Below are positions 1 to 7,436 of a stretch of 64,000 nt of DNA, piece after piece; the stretch's first letter is position 1; every line of letters starts with the position of its first letter. The notes under the pieces are model-generated. The model had not been told where the DNA came from. It saw only the letters and a list, made by a program, of their open reading frames with translations, and ran no database searches. The stretch is from Lachnospiraceae bacterium (lineage in GTDB: Bacteria; Bacillota; Clostridia; Lachnospirales; Lachnospiraceae): NCBI GenBank assembly GCA_024695665.1, contig JAILHT010000088.1:1-64000 (forward strand), written 5' to 3'. Both the position numbers and the translations under genes were made by a program.

Positions 1-20
1 TTCGACTCCCGTATCCTGCT
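1..20 (+). tRNA. 3' end of a truncated tRNA gene
   Basis: The first bases fit a T loop (TTCGACT, 1-7), the 3' side of the T stem (8-12) and the 3' acceptor strand (13-19) followed by a T at the discriminator position (20). No CCA is encoded. The gene body lies outside the window, so the anticodon is not visible. A U73 discriminator is usual for glycine and cysteine tRNAs, which is only a hint. The complete serine tRNA starts 4 bases later, so this is probably the end of a tRNA cluster. Confidence 0.55.
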
Positions 21-23
21 TTT

Positions 24-108
24 GGAGTGTTATCCTAATTGGTAAGGGCCCGGTCTCGAAAACCGGTGGCGTTCATTCGCCTTGCGAGTTCAAGTCTCGT
101 GCACTCCG
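24..108 (+). tRNA. tRNA-Ser (anticodon CGA)
   Basis: The acceptor stem pairs GGAGTGT (24-30) with GCACTCC (101-107), followed by discriminator G108. The anticodon stem CCGGT (50-54) pairs with ACCGG (62-66) around the loop CTCGAAA, giving anticodon CGA at 57-59, which reads UCG. The long variable arm after position 66 and G73 are class II serine features. CCA is not encoded, so it must be added by nucleotidyltransferase. Confidence 0.93.
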
Positions 109-115
109 TTTGACA

Positions 116-161
116 AAAAGAAAAGGCGTATACCATACGATATACACCCTTTCTTTTTTTA
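116..161. terminator. Bidirectional intrinsic terminator
   Basis: A 17-base arm (116-132) pairs at 15 of 17 positions with 141-157 around an 8-base loop. T runs on the plus strand and A runs at the 5' side let it stop both the tRNA transcript and the minus-strand peroxidase gene that ends at 193. Confidence 0.75.
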
Positions 162-192
162 ATTGAGAAAATAGAAATCTACATTGCGAATA

Positions 193-741
193 TTAAGCGT
201 TGAGAAGCTCCTTGATCTTATCCTCCATAACCATCGGATCTTCGATAGGAGAAACTCTCATCTCAACTTTTCCATCTTTACCAACAAGGAATTTTGTGAA
301 ATTCCACTTGATATCATCTTTTTCTTTGCAGGTATTGCTGAGTTTTAATACGCCTGCCATTGTGAGCTTGTTCTTTGCTCCTTTGATATATTCCTCAGGA
401 GAATTTGCCTTGAGGTATGTGAATACTGAATCCTCATTCTCACCGTTTACATCAATTTTGCTGAGCTGATCAAAGGTTGTCTGATATTTTGCTGTACAGA
501 ACTGATGAATCTCATCATCTGATCCCGGAGCCTGATGTCCGAACTGGTTGCAAGGGAAATCAAGAATCTCAAGACCGCTGTCATGATATTTTCTGTAGAG
601 GTTCTCCATTGCTTCATACTGTGGAGTGAATCCGCATCCTGTTGCTGTGTTTACAATCATGAGAACCTTTCCTTCAAAGTTCTTCATTGGAACATCTTCA
701 CCGTCTCTGTTCTTCACTGTCAAATCGAATAAATTGCTCAT
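193..741 (-). CDS. gpx: Glutathione peroxidase family protein (Cys type)
   Basis: 182-residue thiol peroxidase of the GPx/BsaA family, expected to reduce hydroperoxides in the cytoplasm, in bacteria usually with thioredoxin rather than glutathione as donor. The peroxidatic residue is Cys36 in the TGCGFT motif, where animal enzymes carry selenocysteine. The other active-site landmarks are the FPCNQFGHQ segment near residue 63 and the KWNF tryptophan/asparagine motif near residue 144. The start is supported by AGGAGG about 8 bases upstream (minus strand, complement of CCTCC at 750-754). It is monocistronic and divergent from rubrerythrin, with which it forms a peroxide-defence neighbourhood. 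The thioredoxin-donor role is family knowledge, not visible here. Confidence 0.92.
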   Translation of the reverse strand: MSNLFDLTVKNRDGEDVPMKNFEGKVLMIVNTATGCGFTPQYEAMENLYRKYHDSGLEILDFPCNQFGHQAPGSDDEIHQFCTAKYQTTFDQLSKIDVNGENEDSVFTYLKANSPEEYIKGAKNKLTMAGVLKLSNTCKEKDDIKWNFTKFLVGKDGKVEMRVSPIEDPMVMEDKIKELLNA

Positions 742-925
742 ATTTTTTTCCTCCTGATAAGAAAATTATAAATTGTAAGGTACTGTAATATTTTATGTCA
801 TCTTTGCTCGTTCGGTTGAGCACAATTGAATAATACAAAATTAAAAATGAAATGTCAATAGCATTTTTTAAAAAAATTGCATTAAATAAAATACCGAGCT
901 AAAGTACCAAATCGTCTGAAAATGC

Positions 926-954
926 TTGTTGAAAATATGGAAATGTTATAAAAT
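926..954 (+). promoter_or_regulatory. Probable rubrerythrin promoter
   Basis: TTGTTG (926-931) and TAAAAT (949-954) are separated by 17 bp, giving a transcript with a leader of about 55 bases before the rubrerythrin SD (GGAGGG near 1004). The remainder of the 742-1015 intergenic region is AT-rich with no ORF or clear hairpin that I can support. Confidence 0.45.
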
Positions 955-1015
955 AATAATTAATCTCAATAAGGAACTGTAACAATTTAACCATATATTA
1001 TATAGGAGGGCTTAT

Positions 1016-1660
1016 ATGAAGTACGTATGTAAGGTTTGCGGATATGTGTATGAGGGGGATACACCACCTGAAGAATGTCCAAAGTGCCATCAGAAAGGAG
1101 TTTTCGAACCTATGGAAGAGAATAAGAATCCATATGCAGGAACAAAGACAGAGAAGAATCTTCTTGAGGCATTTGCAGGAGAGTCTCAGGCCAGAAACAA
1201 ATATACTTATTTCGCATCTGTTGCAAAGAAACAGGGCTATGAGCAGATAGCAGCACTGTTTTTGAAGACAGCAGAGAATGAGAAAGAGCATGCAAAGCTC
1301 TGGTTCAAAGCATTGGGTATGCTTGGGGATACAGCCGAGAACCTCAATGAAGCAGCAAACGGGGAGAACTTCGAGTGGACTGATATGTATGTAAGAATGG
1401 CAAAGGAGGCTGACGAGGAAGGCTTCCACGATCTTGCAGAGCAGTTCAGAGGAGTAGCTGAGATTGAGAAACATCATGAGGAGCGTTACAGAGCACTTCT
1501 CAAGAATGTAGAGATGCAGGAAGTCTTCAAGAAGAGCGAAGTAAAAGTGTGGGAGTGCAGAAATTGCGGACATATTGTTGTCGGTACCGAGGCACCTGAC
1601 GTTTGCCCGGTATGCAAACATCCACAGGCATTTTTCGAAGTGCATGAAGAGAACTACTGA
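1016..1660 (+). CDS. rbr: Rubrerythrin with rubredoxin-like domains at both ends
   Basis: 214-residue non-haem di-iron peroxidase that detoxifies hydrogen peroxide in anaerobes. Residues 1-35 form a short rubredoxin-like zinc-ribbon fold with Cys5-x2-Cys8 and Cys21-x2-Cys24. Residues about 45-170 are the four-helix ferritin-like domain with the iron ligands in [25 protein letters not shown] and [10 protein letters not shown]. Residues about 175-214 carry a second rubredoxin-like site (CRNC and CPVC). Classical rubrerythrin has only the C-terminal site and reverse rubrerythrin only the N-terminal one, so this combined form is notable. GGAGGG precedes the ATG at good spacing. Superoxide reductase follows 59 bases downstream and is probably cotranscribed. 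Confidence 0.95.
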   Translation: MKYVCKVCGYVYEGDTPPEECPKCHQKGVFEPMEENKNPYAGTKTEKNLLEAFAGESQARNKYTYFASVAKKQGYEQIAALFLKTAENEKEHAKLWFKALGMLGDTAENLNEAANGENFEWTDMYVRMAKEADEEGFHDLAEQFRGVAEIEKHHEERYRALLKNVEMQEVFKKSEVKVWECRNCGHIVVGTEAPDVCPVCKHPQAFFEVHEENY

Positions 1661-1719
1661 TTTTAGAGTTATGAATATGAATCAGGTGTAAGTGAATAAA
1701 AGTATACGGAGGATTTCAA

Positions 1720-2097
1720 ATGAGATTTTTTAAATGCAATAAGTGCGGAAACTTTATTACATTTTTGACAGAGAAGTCAGGATGTACACCGATGTGTTGT
1801 GGTGAGGAGATGGTAGAGCTTACCGCAAATACCACAGACGGTGCTCTTGAAAAACATGTTCCGGCAGTGGAAGTAAGCGGAAATACCGTTTGCATAAAGG
1901 TCGGCGAAGTAGAGCATCCTATGCTCGACAATCATTATATCCAGTTTGTAATCTTGGAGACAGACAAAGGATATATGAAGAAGGATTTGAAACCGGGAGA
2001 GACACCGGCAGTTTCATTCGTTTGCGCGGAAGGCGAGAAACCGGTAGCTGCATACGAGTATTGCAACCTCCACGGACTCTGGAAGAAAGAAATCTAA
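1720..2097 (+). CDS. dfx: Desulfoferrodoxin-type superoxide reductase
   Basis: 125-residue superoxide reductase, which converts superoxide to peroxide without making oxygen. The N-terminal desulforedoxin-like site is Cys6-x2-Cys9 plus the Cys26-Cys27 pair, so this is the two-centre (2Fe) form. The catalytic square-pyramidal iron site is represented by the EKHVP glutamate/histidine, the histidines in VEHPMLDNHY and the C-terminal CNLHGLW cysteine and histidine. The peroxide product would feed the rubrerythrin encoded just upstream. SD GGAGG lies 8 bases before the ATG. A strong terminator follows at 2111. Confidence 0.95.
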   Translation: MRFFKCNKCGNFITFLTEKSGCTPMCCGEEMVELTANTTDGALEKHVPAVEVSGNTVCIKVGEVEHPMLDNHYIQFVILETDKGYMKKDLKPGETPAVSFVCAEGEKPVAAYEYCNLHGLWKKEI

Positions 2098-2110
2098 ATA
2101 AAAGACTTTA

Positions 2111-2149
2111 TAAGCTGTGTGCCAAAAGGGTGCACAGCTTATTTTTTTG
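2111..2149 (+). terminator. Intrinsic terminator after dfx
   Basis: AAGCTGTG plus GC pairs with GCACAGCTT (2131-2140) and is followed by a run of Ts (2142-2148). It closes the rbr-dfx unit and argues that the next gene begins after it. Confidence 0.85.
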
Positions 2150-2183
2150 TTGTAGAATACCTATATCGGAAGGGGACATTTTT

Positions 2184-3779
2184 ATGAATGAAAAGAGTAC
2201 AGAGAGAAAGGCAAGAGTAGAGAGGAAAACCGATGTAAAAAACGGGATTAACAGGATGGTGTTTACCGTCCTCGTTTTTGTTGCAGAGGTAGTTTTTATA
2301 ATAATGTCTTTCTCAAGTATAGGTCATTTTACAACATGGCTTGAAGAATTTATGAGAATAGGCGCACTCATTCTTGTACTTGCAATCTATTCGCAGGAAA
2401 AGACAAGCAGTATGAAAACACCGTGGATCATACTTATTCTGCTGTTTCCCATAGTGGGAGTGGGGCTCTATCTTATCACCGGTCTTAACGGTCGTACATG
2501 GAAGATGAAGATAAGATACGCCGAGATAGAGAAAAAACTTTTGCCGCATCTGAAAAAAGGTAAGGCAGGAACGGACACAGATGAGGCTTTTAAGAGGCTA
2601 AAAGAATGGGATGACCAGCTCGCAAACGTTTCAAGCTATCTCATAAACAAGAGTGGATATCCCGTATATCAGAATACAGATATTGAATATTATGATGATT
2701 CCACAAAGGCGCTCGAGGCCCAGAAGGAGGCGCTTAAGCAGGCCAAAAAGTTTATATTGATGGAGTATCATGCCATAGAAGATAAGGAAACCTGGCATGA
2801 GGTGCAGGATATACTTGAGGAGAGAGTTAAGGCCGGTGTTGAGGTCAGACTGTTTTATGATGATATGGGTTCCATCTGGTTTATAACCAATGATTTTATA
2901 AAAAGAATGCAGGATATAGGTATGAACTGCAGAGTGTTTAACCCGCTGTCTCCCGGGTTAAATATGTTTTTGAACAACCGCGATCACCGAAAGATAACAG
3001 TCATAGACGGTGAAATCGGTTTTACCGGAGGCTACAATCTGGCGAATGAGTATTTTAATGTGACACATCCGTATGGGCAGTGGAAGGATACCGGAGTAAA
3101 GATAACAGGCGAAGCGGTGAGAAGCATGACCGTGACCTTCCTCGAGAACTGGAATGCGGTAAAAAGCGGAGATACGGATGATCTCAAGTATGACAAATAC
3201 ATTTTGGATGTGGATTATAAGGCGAAGGAGAATTGCTTTGTCCAGCCTTATGCGGACAGCCCGCTTGACAACGAGCATGTAGGTGAGGAAGTATATATAA
3301 GCATGGTGAACAAGGCGGTGGATTATTGCTGGTTCATATCGCCTTACCTTATAATAACGGACGAAATGATACATGCCATGGGACTTGCGGCAAAGCGAGG
3401 CGTCGACGTGAGGATAATCACTCCGGGAATTCCGGATAAGAGCATTGTATACCAGGTGACGAGATCCTATTATCATACTCTTACAAAAAACGGAGTGAGA
3501 ATATATGAGTGGAAACCCGGATTTTGCCACTGCAAAATGTGTGTTTCGGATGATATTGCCGCAACTTGCGGAACGATAAATCTCGACTACAGAAGTCTGT
3601 ATCATCATTTTGAAAACGGATGTCTGTACATGGGATGTGATGCCGTAAAAGAGACAAAAGAAGATTTTGAAAGGACATTTAAAGAGTGCGAGGATGTGAC
3701 GGAGTTTTACACTGTCGGAAGAGGTCAGTTTATGCGAATAGGACAGCTGATCCTCAGATTGTTTGCGCCTCTTATGTAA
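2184..3779 (+). CDS. cls: Cardiolipin synthase (phospholipase D superfamily)
   Basis: 531-residue membrane enzyme that joins two phosphatidylglycerols into cardiolipin plus glycerol. The N-terminus has two or three membrane segments (VFTVLVFVAEVVFIIMSF, the ALILVLAIYS region and WIILILLFPIVGVGLYLI). Two HxKx4D catalytic motifs follow: HRKITVID, and HCKMCVSD near the C-terminus. The second motif has Cys beside the His, but His, Lys and Asp are intact. I chose ATG 2184 with GGAAGGGG just upstream. The open frame reaches back to 1890, but that part crosses dfx and its terminator. A HAD phosphatase follows 8 bases later. Confidence 0.93.
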   Translation: MNEKSTERKARVERKTDVKNGINRMVFTVLVFVAEVVFIIMSFSSIGHFTTWLEEFMRIGALILVLAIYSQEKTSSMKTPWIILILLFPIVGVGLYLITGLNGRTWKMKIRYAEIEKKLLPHLKKGKAGTDTDEAFKRLKEWDDQLANVSSYLINKSGYPVYQNTDIEYYDDSTKALEAQKEALKQAKKFILMEYHAIEDKETWHEVQDILEERVKAGVEVRLFYDDMGSIWFITNDFIKRMQDIGMNCRVFNPLSPGLNMFLNNRDHRKITVIDGEIGFTGGYNLANEYFNVTHPYGQWKDTGVKITGEAVRSMTVTFLENWNAVKSGDTDDLKYDKYILDVDYKAKENCFVQPYADSPLDNEHVGEEVYISMVNKAVDYCWFISPYLIITDEMIHAMGLAAKRGVDVRIITPGIPDKSIVYQVTRSYYHTLTKNGVRIYEWKPGFCHCKMCVSDDIAATCGTINLDYRSLYHHFENGCLYMGCDAVKETKEDFERTFKECEDVTEFYTVGRGQFMRIGQLILRLFAPLM

Positions 3780-3787
3780 AAAGAAAA

Positions 3788-4441
3788 ATGAAATACAAAC
3801 TTGCAATATTTGATATGGACGGAACTATTTTAAATACGATAGACGATCTTGCGGACAGCCTGAACGTCGTTTTGAAAGAATACGATATGCCTACCCACAC
3901 GGTTGAAGAAGTGAAGAATTTTGTGGGAAACGGCATACATAAGCTGATAGAGAGAGCCGTGCCAAAGGGAAGCGACAACGAGACGATAGAGAGGGTTTTT
4001 GATTCGTACAACAGATATTACAAAGAGCACTGTGCTGTGAAGACAAAACCTTATGATGGAATAAAAGAGACCATAATAGAACTCAAGGAAGCGGGCGTGA
4101 TAACTGCGGTAGTCTCTAACAAAGCTGACTACGGAGTGCAGAGCTTGTGTGAGGATTATTTTGACGGACTGTTTGATTTTGCACTTGGAGAAAAGGAGGG
4201 CGTGAGACGAAAACCTTGTCCGGACAGTGTGAATGCGGTGATGGAAAAATTCAAGACAGAGAAAAAAGATACGGTTTATATCGGAGATTCGGAGGTCGAT
4301 TTTGAGACTTCAAGAAATGCAAATGTCGATGTCATCATGGTGGCATGGGGCTTCAGAGATGAAAAAACCATAAGGGACCTCGGGGCAAAAACGATAGTAC
4401 ACAAACCGGTAGAGATAAAAAATATCATTTTAAACAGTTGA
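3788..4441 (+). CDS. HAD-superfamily hydrolase, phosphoglycolate phosphatase-like
   Basis: 217-residue cytoplasmic phosphatase of HAD subfamily IA. Motif I is DMDGT (Asp9 nucleophile, Asp11 acid/base), motif II is the VVSNK serine, motif III the lysine in the GVRRKPCPDS region and motif IV the GDSEVD acidic pair. The cap domain lies at about residues 15-80. The start ATG 3788 gives the canonical MKYKLAIFDMDGT opening. Its ribosome site is poor, so translation is probably coupled to cls, whose stop is 8 bases upstream. Phosphoglycolate phosphatase (Gph) is the closest family description, but substrates cannot be read from sequence. The stop codon overlaps the -35 element of the copper promoter. 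Confidence 0.88.
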   Translation: MKYKLAIFDMDGTILNTIDDLADSLNVVLKEYDMPTHTVEEVKNFVGNGIHKLIERAVPKGSDNETIERVFDSYNRYYKEHCAVKTKPYDGIKETIIELKEAGVITAVVSNKADYGVQSLCEDYFDGLFDFALGEKEGVRRKPCPDSVNAVMEKFKTEKKDTVYIGDSEVDFETSRNANVDVIMVAWGFRDEKTIRDLGAKTIVHKPVEIKNIILNS

Positions 4442-4466
4442 CAAATACCCTGAGGGGGTATAGTAT
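4438..4466 (+). promoter_or_regulatory. csoR-copA promoter with CsoR operator 1
   Basis: TTGACA (4438-4443) and TAGTAT (4461-4466) are 17 bp apart. The spacer is filled by ATACCCTGAGGGGGTAT (4445-4461), which matches the TACCC/GGGGTA inverted repeat recognised by copper-sensing CsoR proteins. Apo-CsoR bound here would block RNA polymerase. Confidence 0.88.
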
Positions 4467-4480
4467 GACCACAGAGTCAG

Positions 4481-4497
4481 ATACCCCCTTGGGGTAT
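4481..4497 (+). promoter_or_regulatory. CsoR operator 2
   Basis: ATACCCCCTTGGGGTAT is a second CsoR-type inverted repeat, centred 36 bp after operator 1 and lying just downstream of the expected transcription start. Confidence 0.85.
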
Positions 4498-4531
4498 ATT
4501 TGTAAGGCGAAAGATTTAAAGGAAATATGAT

Positions 4532-4861
4532 ATGAGCGAGACAAACGAAAAAAAAGTTGATGAAAAAGGGTGCGGATGTGAGATAAGGCACAAGAAAAGA
4601 ACCGAAGAGGAAAAAAAGATGCTCATGACAAGACTCAAAAAAATAGAGGGTCAGGTCAGGGGAATAGAAAAGATGATCGACAGTGATACGTACTGTCCGG
4701 ATATTCTTATCCAGGTTTCGGCGGTGACCAGTGCACTGAACAGCTTCAACAAGGAACTTTTGGCATGTCACATAAAAAGTTGTGTAGCAGGAGATATAAG
4801 GGCCGGAAAAGATGAAGCTATCGACGAACTATGTGCAGTACTTAAAAAACTGATGAAGTAG
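4532..4861 (+). CDS. csoR: CsoR family copper-sensing repressor
   Basis: 109-residue all-helical repressor of the CsoR/RcnR/FrmR family. It keeps the Cu(I) ligand set Cys55, His80 and Cys84 with the same spacing (25 and 4) as Mycobacterium tuberculosis Cys36/His61/Cys65, so it should release DNA on binding Cu(I). There is an extra N-terminal CGC pair (Cys14, Cys16) whose role is unknown. The two operators upstream fit autoregulation. The gene lies 12 bases before copA in an evident operon. Helix 1 (MLMTRLKKIEGQVRGIEKM) is the family signature. Confidence 0.95.
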   Translation: MSETNEKKVDEKGCGCEIRHKKRTEEEKKMLMTRLKKIEGQVRGIEKMIDSDTYCPDILIQVSAVTSALNSFNKELLACHIKSCVAGDIRAGKDEAIDELCAVLKKLMK

Positions 4862-4873
4862 ATTGGAGATAAT

Positions 4874-7435
4874 ATGGAACAATATATAGTCACAGGTATG
4901 ACCTGTGCCGCATGTCAGGCGCATGTGGAGAAGGCAGTATCCAAGTTGTCGAATGTTGATTCGGTCAGCGTATCGCTTCTCACAAACAGTATGGCTGTGG
5001 AGGGGAGCGCCTCCTGCGAGGAAGTCATAAAGGCAGTTGAAGGAGCCGGTTACGGAGCTATGGTAAAAGGCGCCACCAAGTCCCAAAAGACCGGAAAACT
5101 CGAGGCGGAAGCGGATGCGCTTGTGGACAGGGAGACACCAAAGCTTGCAAAAAGACTTGCGGCATCGGTGATCTGGCTTTTGATTCTTATGTATATAACG
5201 ATGGGGCACAATATGCTCGGATTTCCGATACCGGCATTTTTGCACGGAAATTTTATTGGACTTGCAATAACACAGATGCTTATCGCGATAATCGTAATGT
5301 ATATAAACAGAGCATTTTTTATATCGGGATTTAAGACACTCCAAAAATTGTCCCCGAATATGGATTCATTGGTGGCTTTGGGATCTTCTGTTTCCTTCGG
5401 ATGGTCACTTTATGTGCTTTATACTATGACTATCATGGTCACAAACAATGAGTCTTCAGACGTACTTATGAATGTTTATCACAACAGGCTCTATTTTGAA
5501 TCGGCTGCGATGATACCGTCACTCATAACCGTTGGAAAAACACTTGAGGCCATGTCTAAAGGAAGAACAACGGATGCCTTGAAGAGTCTCATGAATATGG
5601 CACCGAAAAAAGCGGTTGTCATAAGAGGTGACGAGCAGATTGAGGTCGATATAGACGAGGTGAACGCAGGAGATATATTTGCGGTAAAACCGGGTGAGTC
5701 GATCCCGGTCGACGGAGTCATAATCGAGGGTGAGACAGCTGTTGACGAGTCAGCCCTGACGGGTGAGTCGATCCCGGTGGATAAGGTTGTAGATGATGCT
5801 GTATCCGCGGCAACCATAAATAAGTCGGGATATATAAAAGCGAGAGCGACCAGAGTCGGAGAGGATACAACCTTTGCCCAGATAATACAGATGGTAAGCG
5901 ATGCTGCGGCAACGAAGGCTCCTATAGCAAAAATTGCAGATACCATATCGGGAGTTTTTGTCCCGGGTGTTATAACAATAGCAGTTGTCGTAGCAATAGT
6001 ATGGCTCATAGCGGGACGAGACATAGCATATGCTCTCGAAAAGGCTATCACGGTATTGGTGATCTCATGCCCTTGCGCACTTGGACTTGCAACCCCGGTG
6101 GCCATAATGGTCGGAAACGGAATGGGAGCAAAGAACGGAATATTGTTCAAGACCTCAGCGGTTTTGGAGGACACCGGAAGAGCGCAGATAGTAGTTTTGG
6201 ATAAGACGGGAACAATAACCGCCGGAAAACCTACAGTTACTGATATTTATCCTGCGAAAGGAACTACCAGCGAGGAACTTGTAAGCGTAGCCTGCTCTAT
6301 AGAGCAGAAATCGGAGCATCCGCTCGCGGAGGCACTCGTAAAATATGCGGAGGATAACCATGTAAAGCTTTATCCGGTAAATGCATTTGCCGCGATAGCG
6401 GGAAATGGTCTCACAGGTGAGATTGAGGGAAGCATTGTCCGTGCGGGATCGAAAAAGTTTATTGAAAAGACATCCTCCTTTGATGAGGAGATCATAAGAC
6501 TCGAGGAGGAACTCTCCGGAAACGGAAAGACTCCGATGTTTTTTGAAAAAGACGGAAAACTGCTAGGAATCATAGCTGTGGCAGATACCATAAAAGAGGA
6601 TTCCGCAGAAGCGATTAAGCAATTCAAAAAACTGGGACTTAAAGTGTTTATGCTCACAGGTGACAACGAACGAACAGCAAAGGCCATAGGAGATACTGCG
6701 GGAGTAGATAATGTCGTTGCGGGCGTTTTGCCTTCGGGCAAGGAGGCGGTTGTAAAAGCACTCCAAAAGTATGGCAAGGTTGTCATGGTCGGGGACGGAA
6801 TCAATGATGCACCGGCACTCACATCGGCTGATATAGGAGTTGCGATAGGAGCCGGAGCGGATGTTGCGATAGATTCCGCTGATGTTGTTCTTATGAACTC
6901 AAAGCTCACGGATGTATCAGCTGCGATAAGACTTTCAAAGGCCACACTCAGGAATATAAAAGAGAATCTGTTCTGGGCATTTGCCTACAATGCAATCCTT
7001 ATTCCTATAGCAGCCGGGCTCTACAGAAACATTGAGATAAATCCTATGTTCGGAGCAGGAGCTATGGCACTGTCGTCCTTTACAGTCTGCATGAATGCAC
7101 TGAGACTCAACCTGTTTAAGGTGCATGATAGCTCAAAGGACAGACCGGTAAGAAATCAGGTCGGAGAGATAAATCCGGATGATATATACAAAAATGAAAA
7201 TACAGATGAAGGAGGTATTAAAATGACAGAGACAGTAAAAATTGAAGGAATGATGTGCCCACATTGTGAGGCTACCGTAAAGAAGGCTCTTGAGGCACTC
7301 GACGGAGTGGAGAGCGCTGAGGTTTCACACGAAAAAGGAACCGCTGTTCTCACAATGACACAGGACGTTGCCGATGACGTTGTGAAAAAAGCGGTCGAAG
7401 ACAAGGATTACAAATTTATAGCTATAGAAAAATAA
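4874..7435 (+). CDS. copA: Copper-exporting P1B-type ATPase fused to a C-terminal CopZ-like domain
   Basis: 853-residue Cu(I) efflux pump of the cytoplasmic membrane. In order: an N-terminal HMA domain (GMTCAAC, Cys11 and Cys14), eight predicted membrane segments, the TGES actuator motif, the intramembrane CPC (399-401), DKTGT with phospho-Asp443, SEHPLAE, TGDN (595-598) and GDGINDAP (640-647). A charged linker of about 50 residues leads to a second HMA domain (GMMCPHC, Cys795 and Cys798) running to the C-terminus. A terminal HMA is unusual, since CopZ is normally a separate gene. A perfect SD and ATG sit at the fusion point (7209-7225), so free CopZ may also be made. It is under CsoR control. 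The stop codon is 1 base from the convergent kinase gene. Confidence 0.96.
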   Translation: MEQYIVTGMTCAACQAHVEKAVSKLSNVDSVSVSLLTNSMAVEGSASCEEVIKAVEGAGYGAMVKGATKSQKTGKLEAEADALVDRETPKLAKRLAASVIWLLILMYITMGHNMLGFPIPAFLHGNFIGLAITQMLIAIIVMYINRAFFISGFKTLQKLSPNMDSLVALGSSVSFGWSLYVLYTMTIMVTNNESSDVLMNVYHNRLYFESAAMIPSLITVGKTLEAMSKGRTTDALKSLMNMAPKKAVVIRGDEQIEVDIDEVNAGDIFAVKPGESIPVDGVIIEGETAVDESALTGESIPVDKVVDDAVSAATINKSGYIKARATRVGEDTTFAQIIQMVSDAAATKAPIAKIADTISGVFVPGVITIAVVVAIVWLIAGRDIAYALEKAITVLVISCPCALGLATPVAIMVGNGMGAKNGILFKTSAVLEDTGRAQIVVLDKTGTITAGKPTVTDIYPAKGTTSEELVSVACSIEQKSEHPLAEALVKYAEDNHVKLYPVNAFAAIAGNGLTGEIEGSIVRAGSKKFIEKTSSFDEEIIRLEEELSGNGKTPMFFEKDGKLLGIIAVADTIKEDSAEAIKQFKKLGLKVFMLTGDNERTAKAIGDTAGVDNVVAGVLPSGKEAVVKALQKYGKVVMVGDGINDAPALTSADIGVAIGAGADVAIDSADVVLMNSKLTDVSAAIRLSKATLRNIKENLFWAFAYNAILIPIAAGLYRNIEINPMFGAGAMALSSFTVCMNALRLNLFKVHDSSKDRPVRNQVGEINPDDIYKNENTDEGGIKMTETVKIEGMMCPHCEATVKKALEALDGVESAEVSHEKGTAVLTMTQDVADDVVKKAVEDKDYKFIAIEK
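7209..7225 (+). promoter_or_regulatory. Internal ribosome site and start codon for a CopZ-like product inside copA
   Basis: AAGGAGGT (7209-7216) stands 7 bases before ATG 7223 in the copA frame. Initiation here would give a 70-residue protein (7223-7435) that is exactly one HMA domain with MxCPHC, the size of free-standing CopZ chaperones. An SD this good is not expected by chance within a linker. Confidence 0.6.
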
Positions 7436-7436
7436 A

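Noticed and set aside
763-778. PerR-box-like sequence near gpx
   Set aside because: The match to TTATAATNATTATAA is poor in the second half and expected in AT-rich DNA.
961-1000. Rex box upstream of rubrerythrin
   Set aside because: The half-sites GTAAC and TTAACC have the wrong spacing and two core mismatches.
1890-2183. N-terminal extension of the cardiolipin synthase reading frame
   Set aside because: It runs through dfx and its terminator in another frame; ATG 2184 has its own ribosome site and gives the standard protein.
5491-6174. Long antisense frames opposite copA and other genes
   Set aside because: They mirror codon bias of the sense genes, lack ribosome sites and have no family resemblance.
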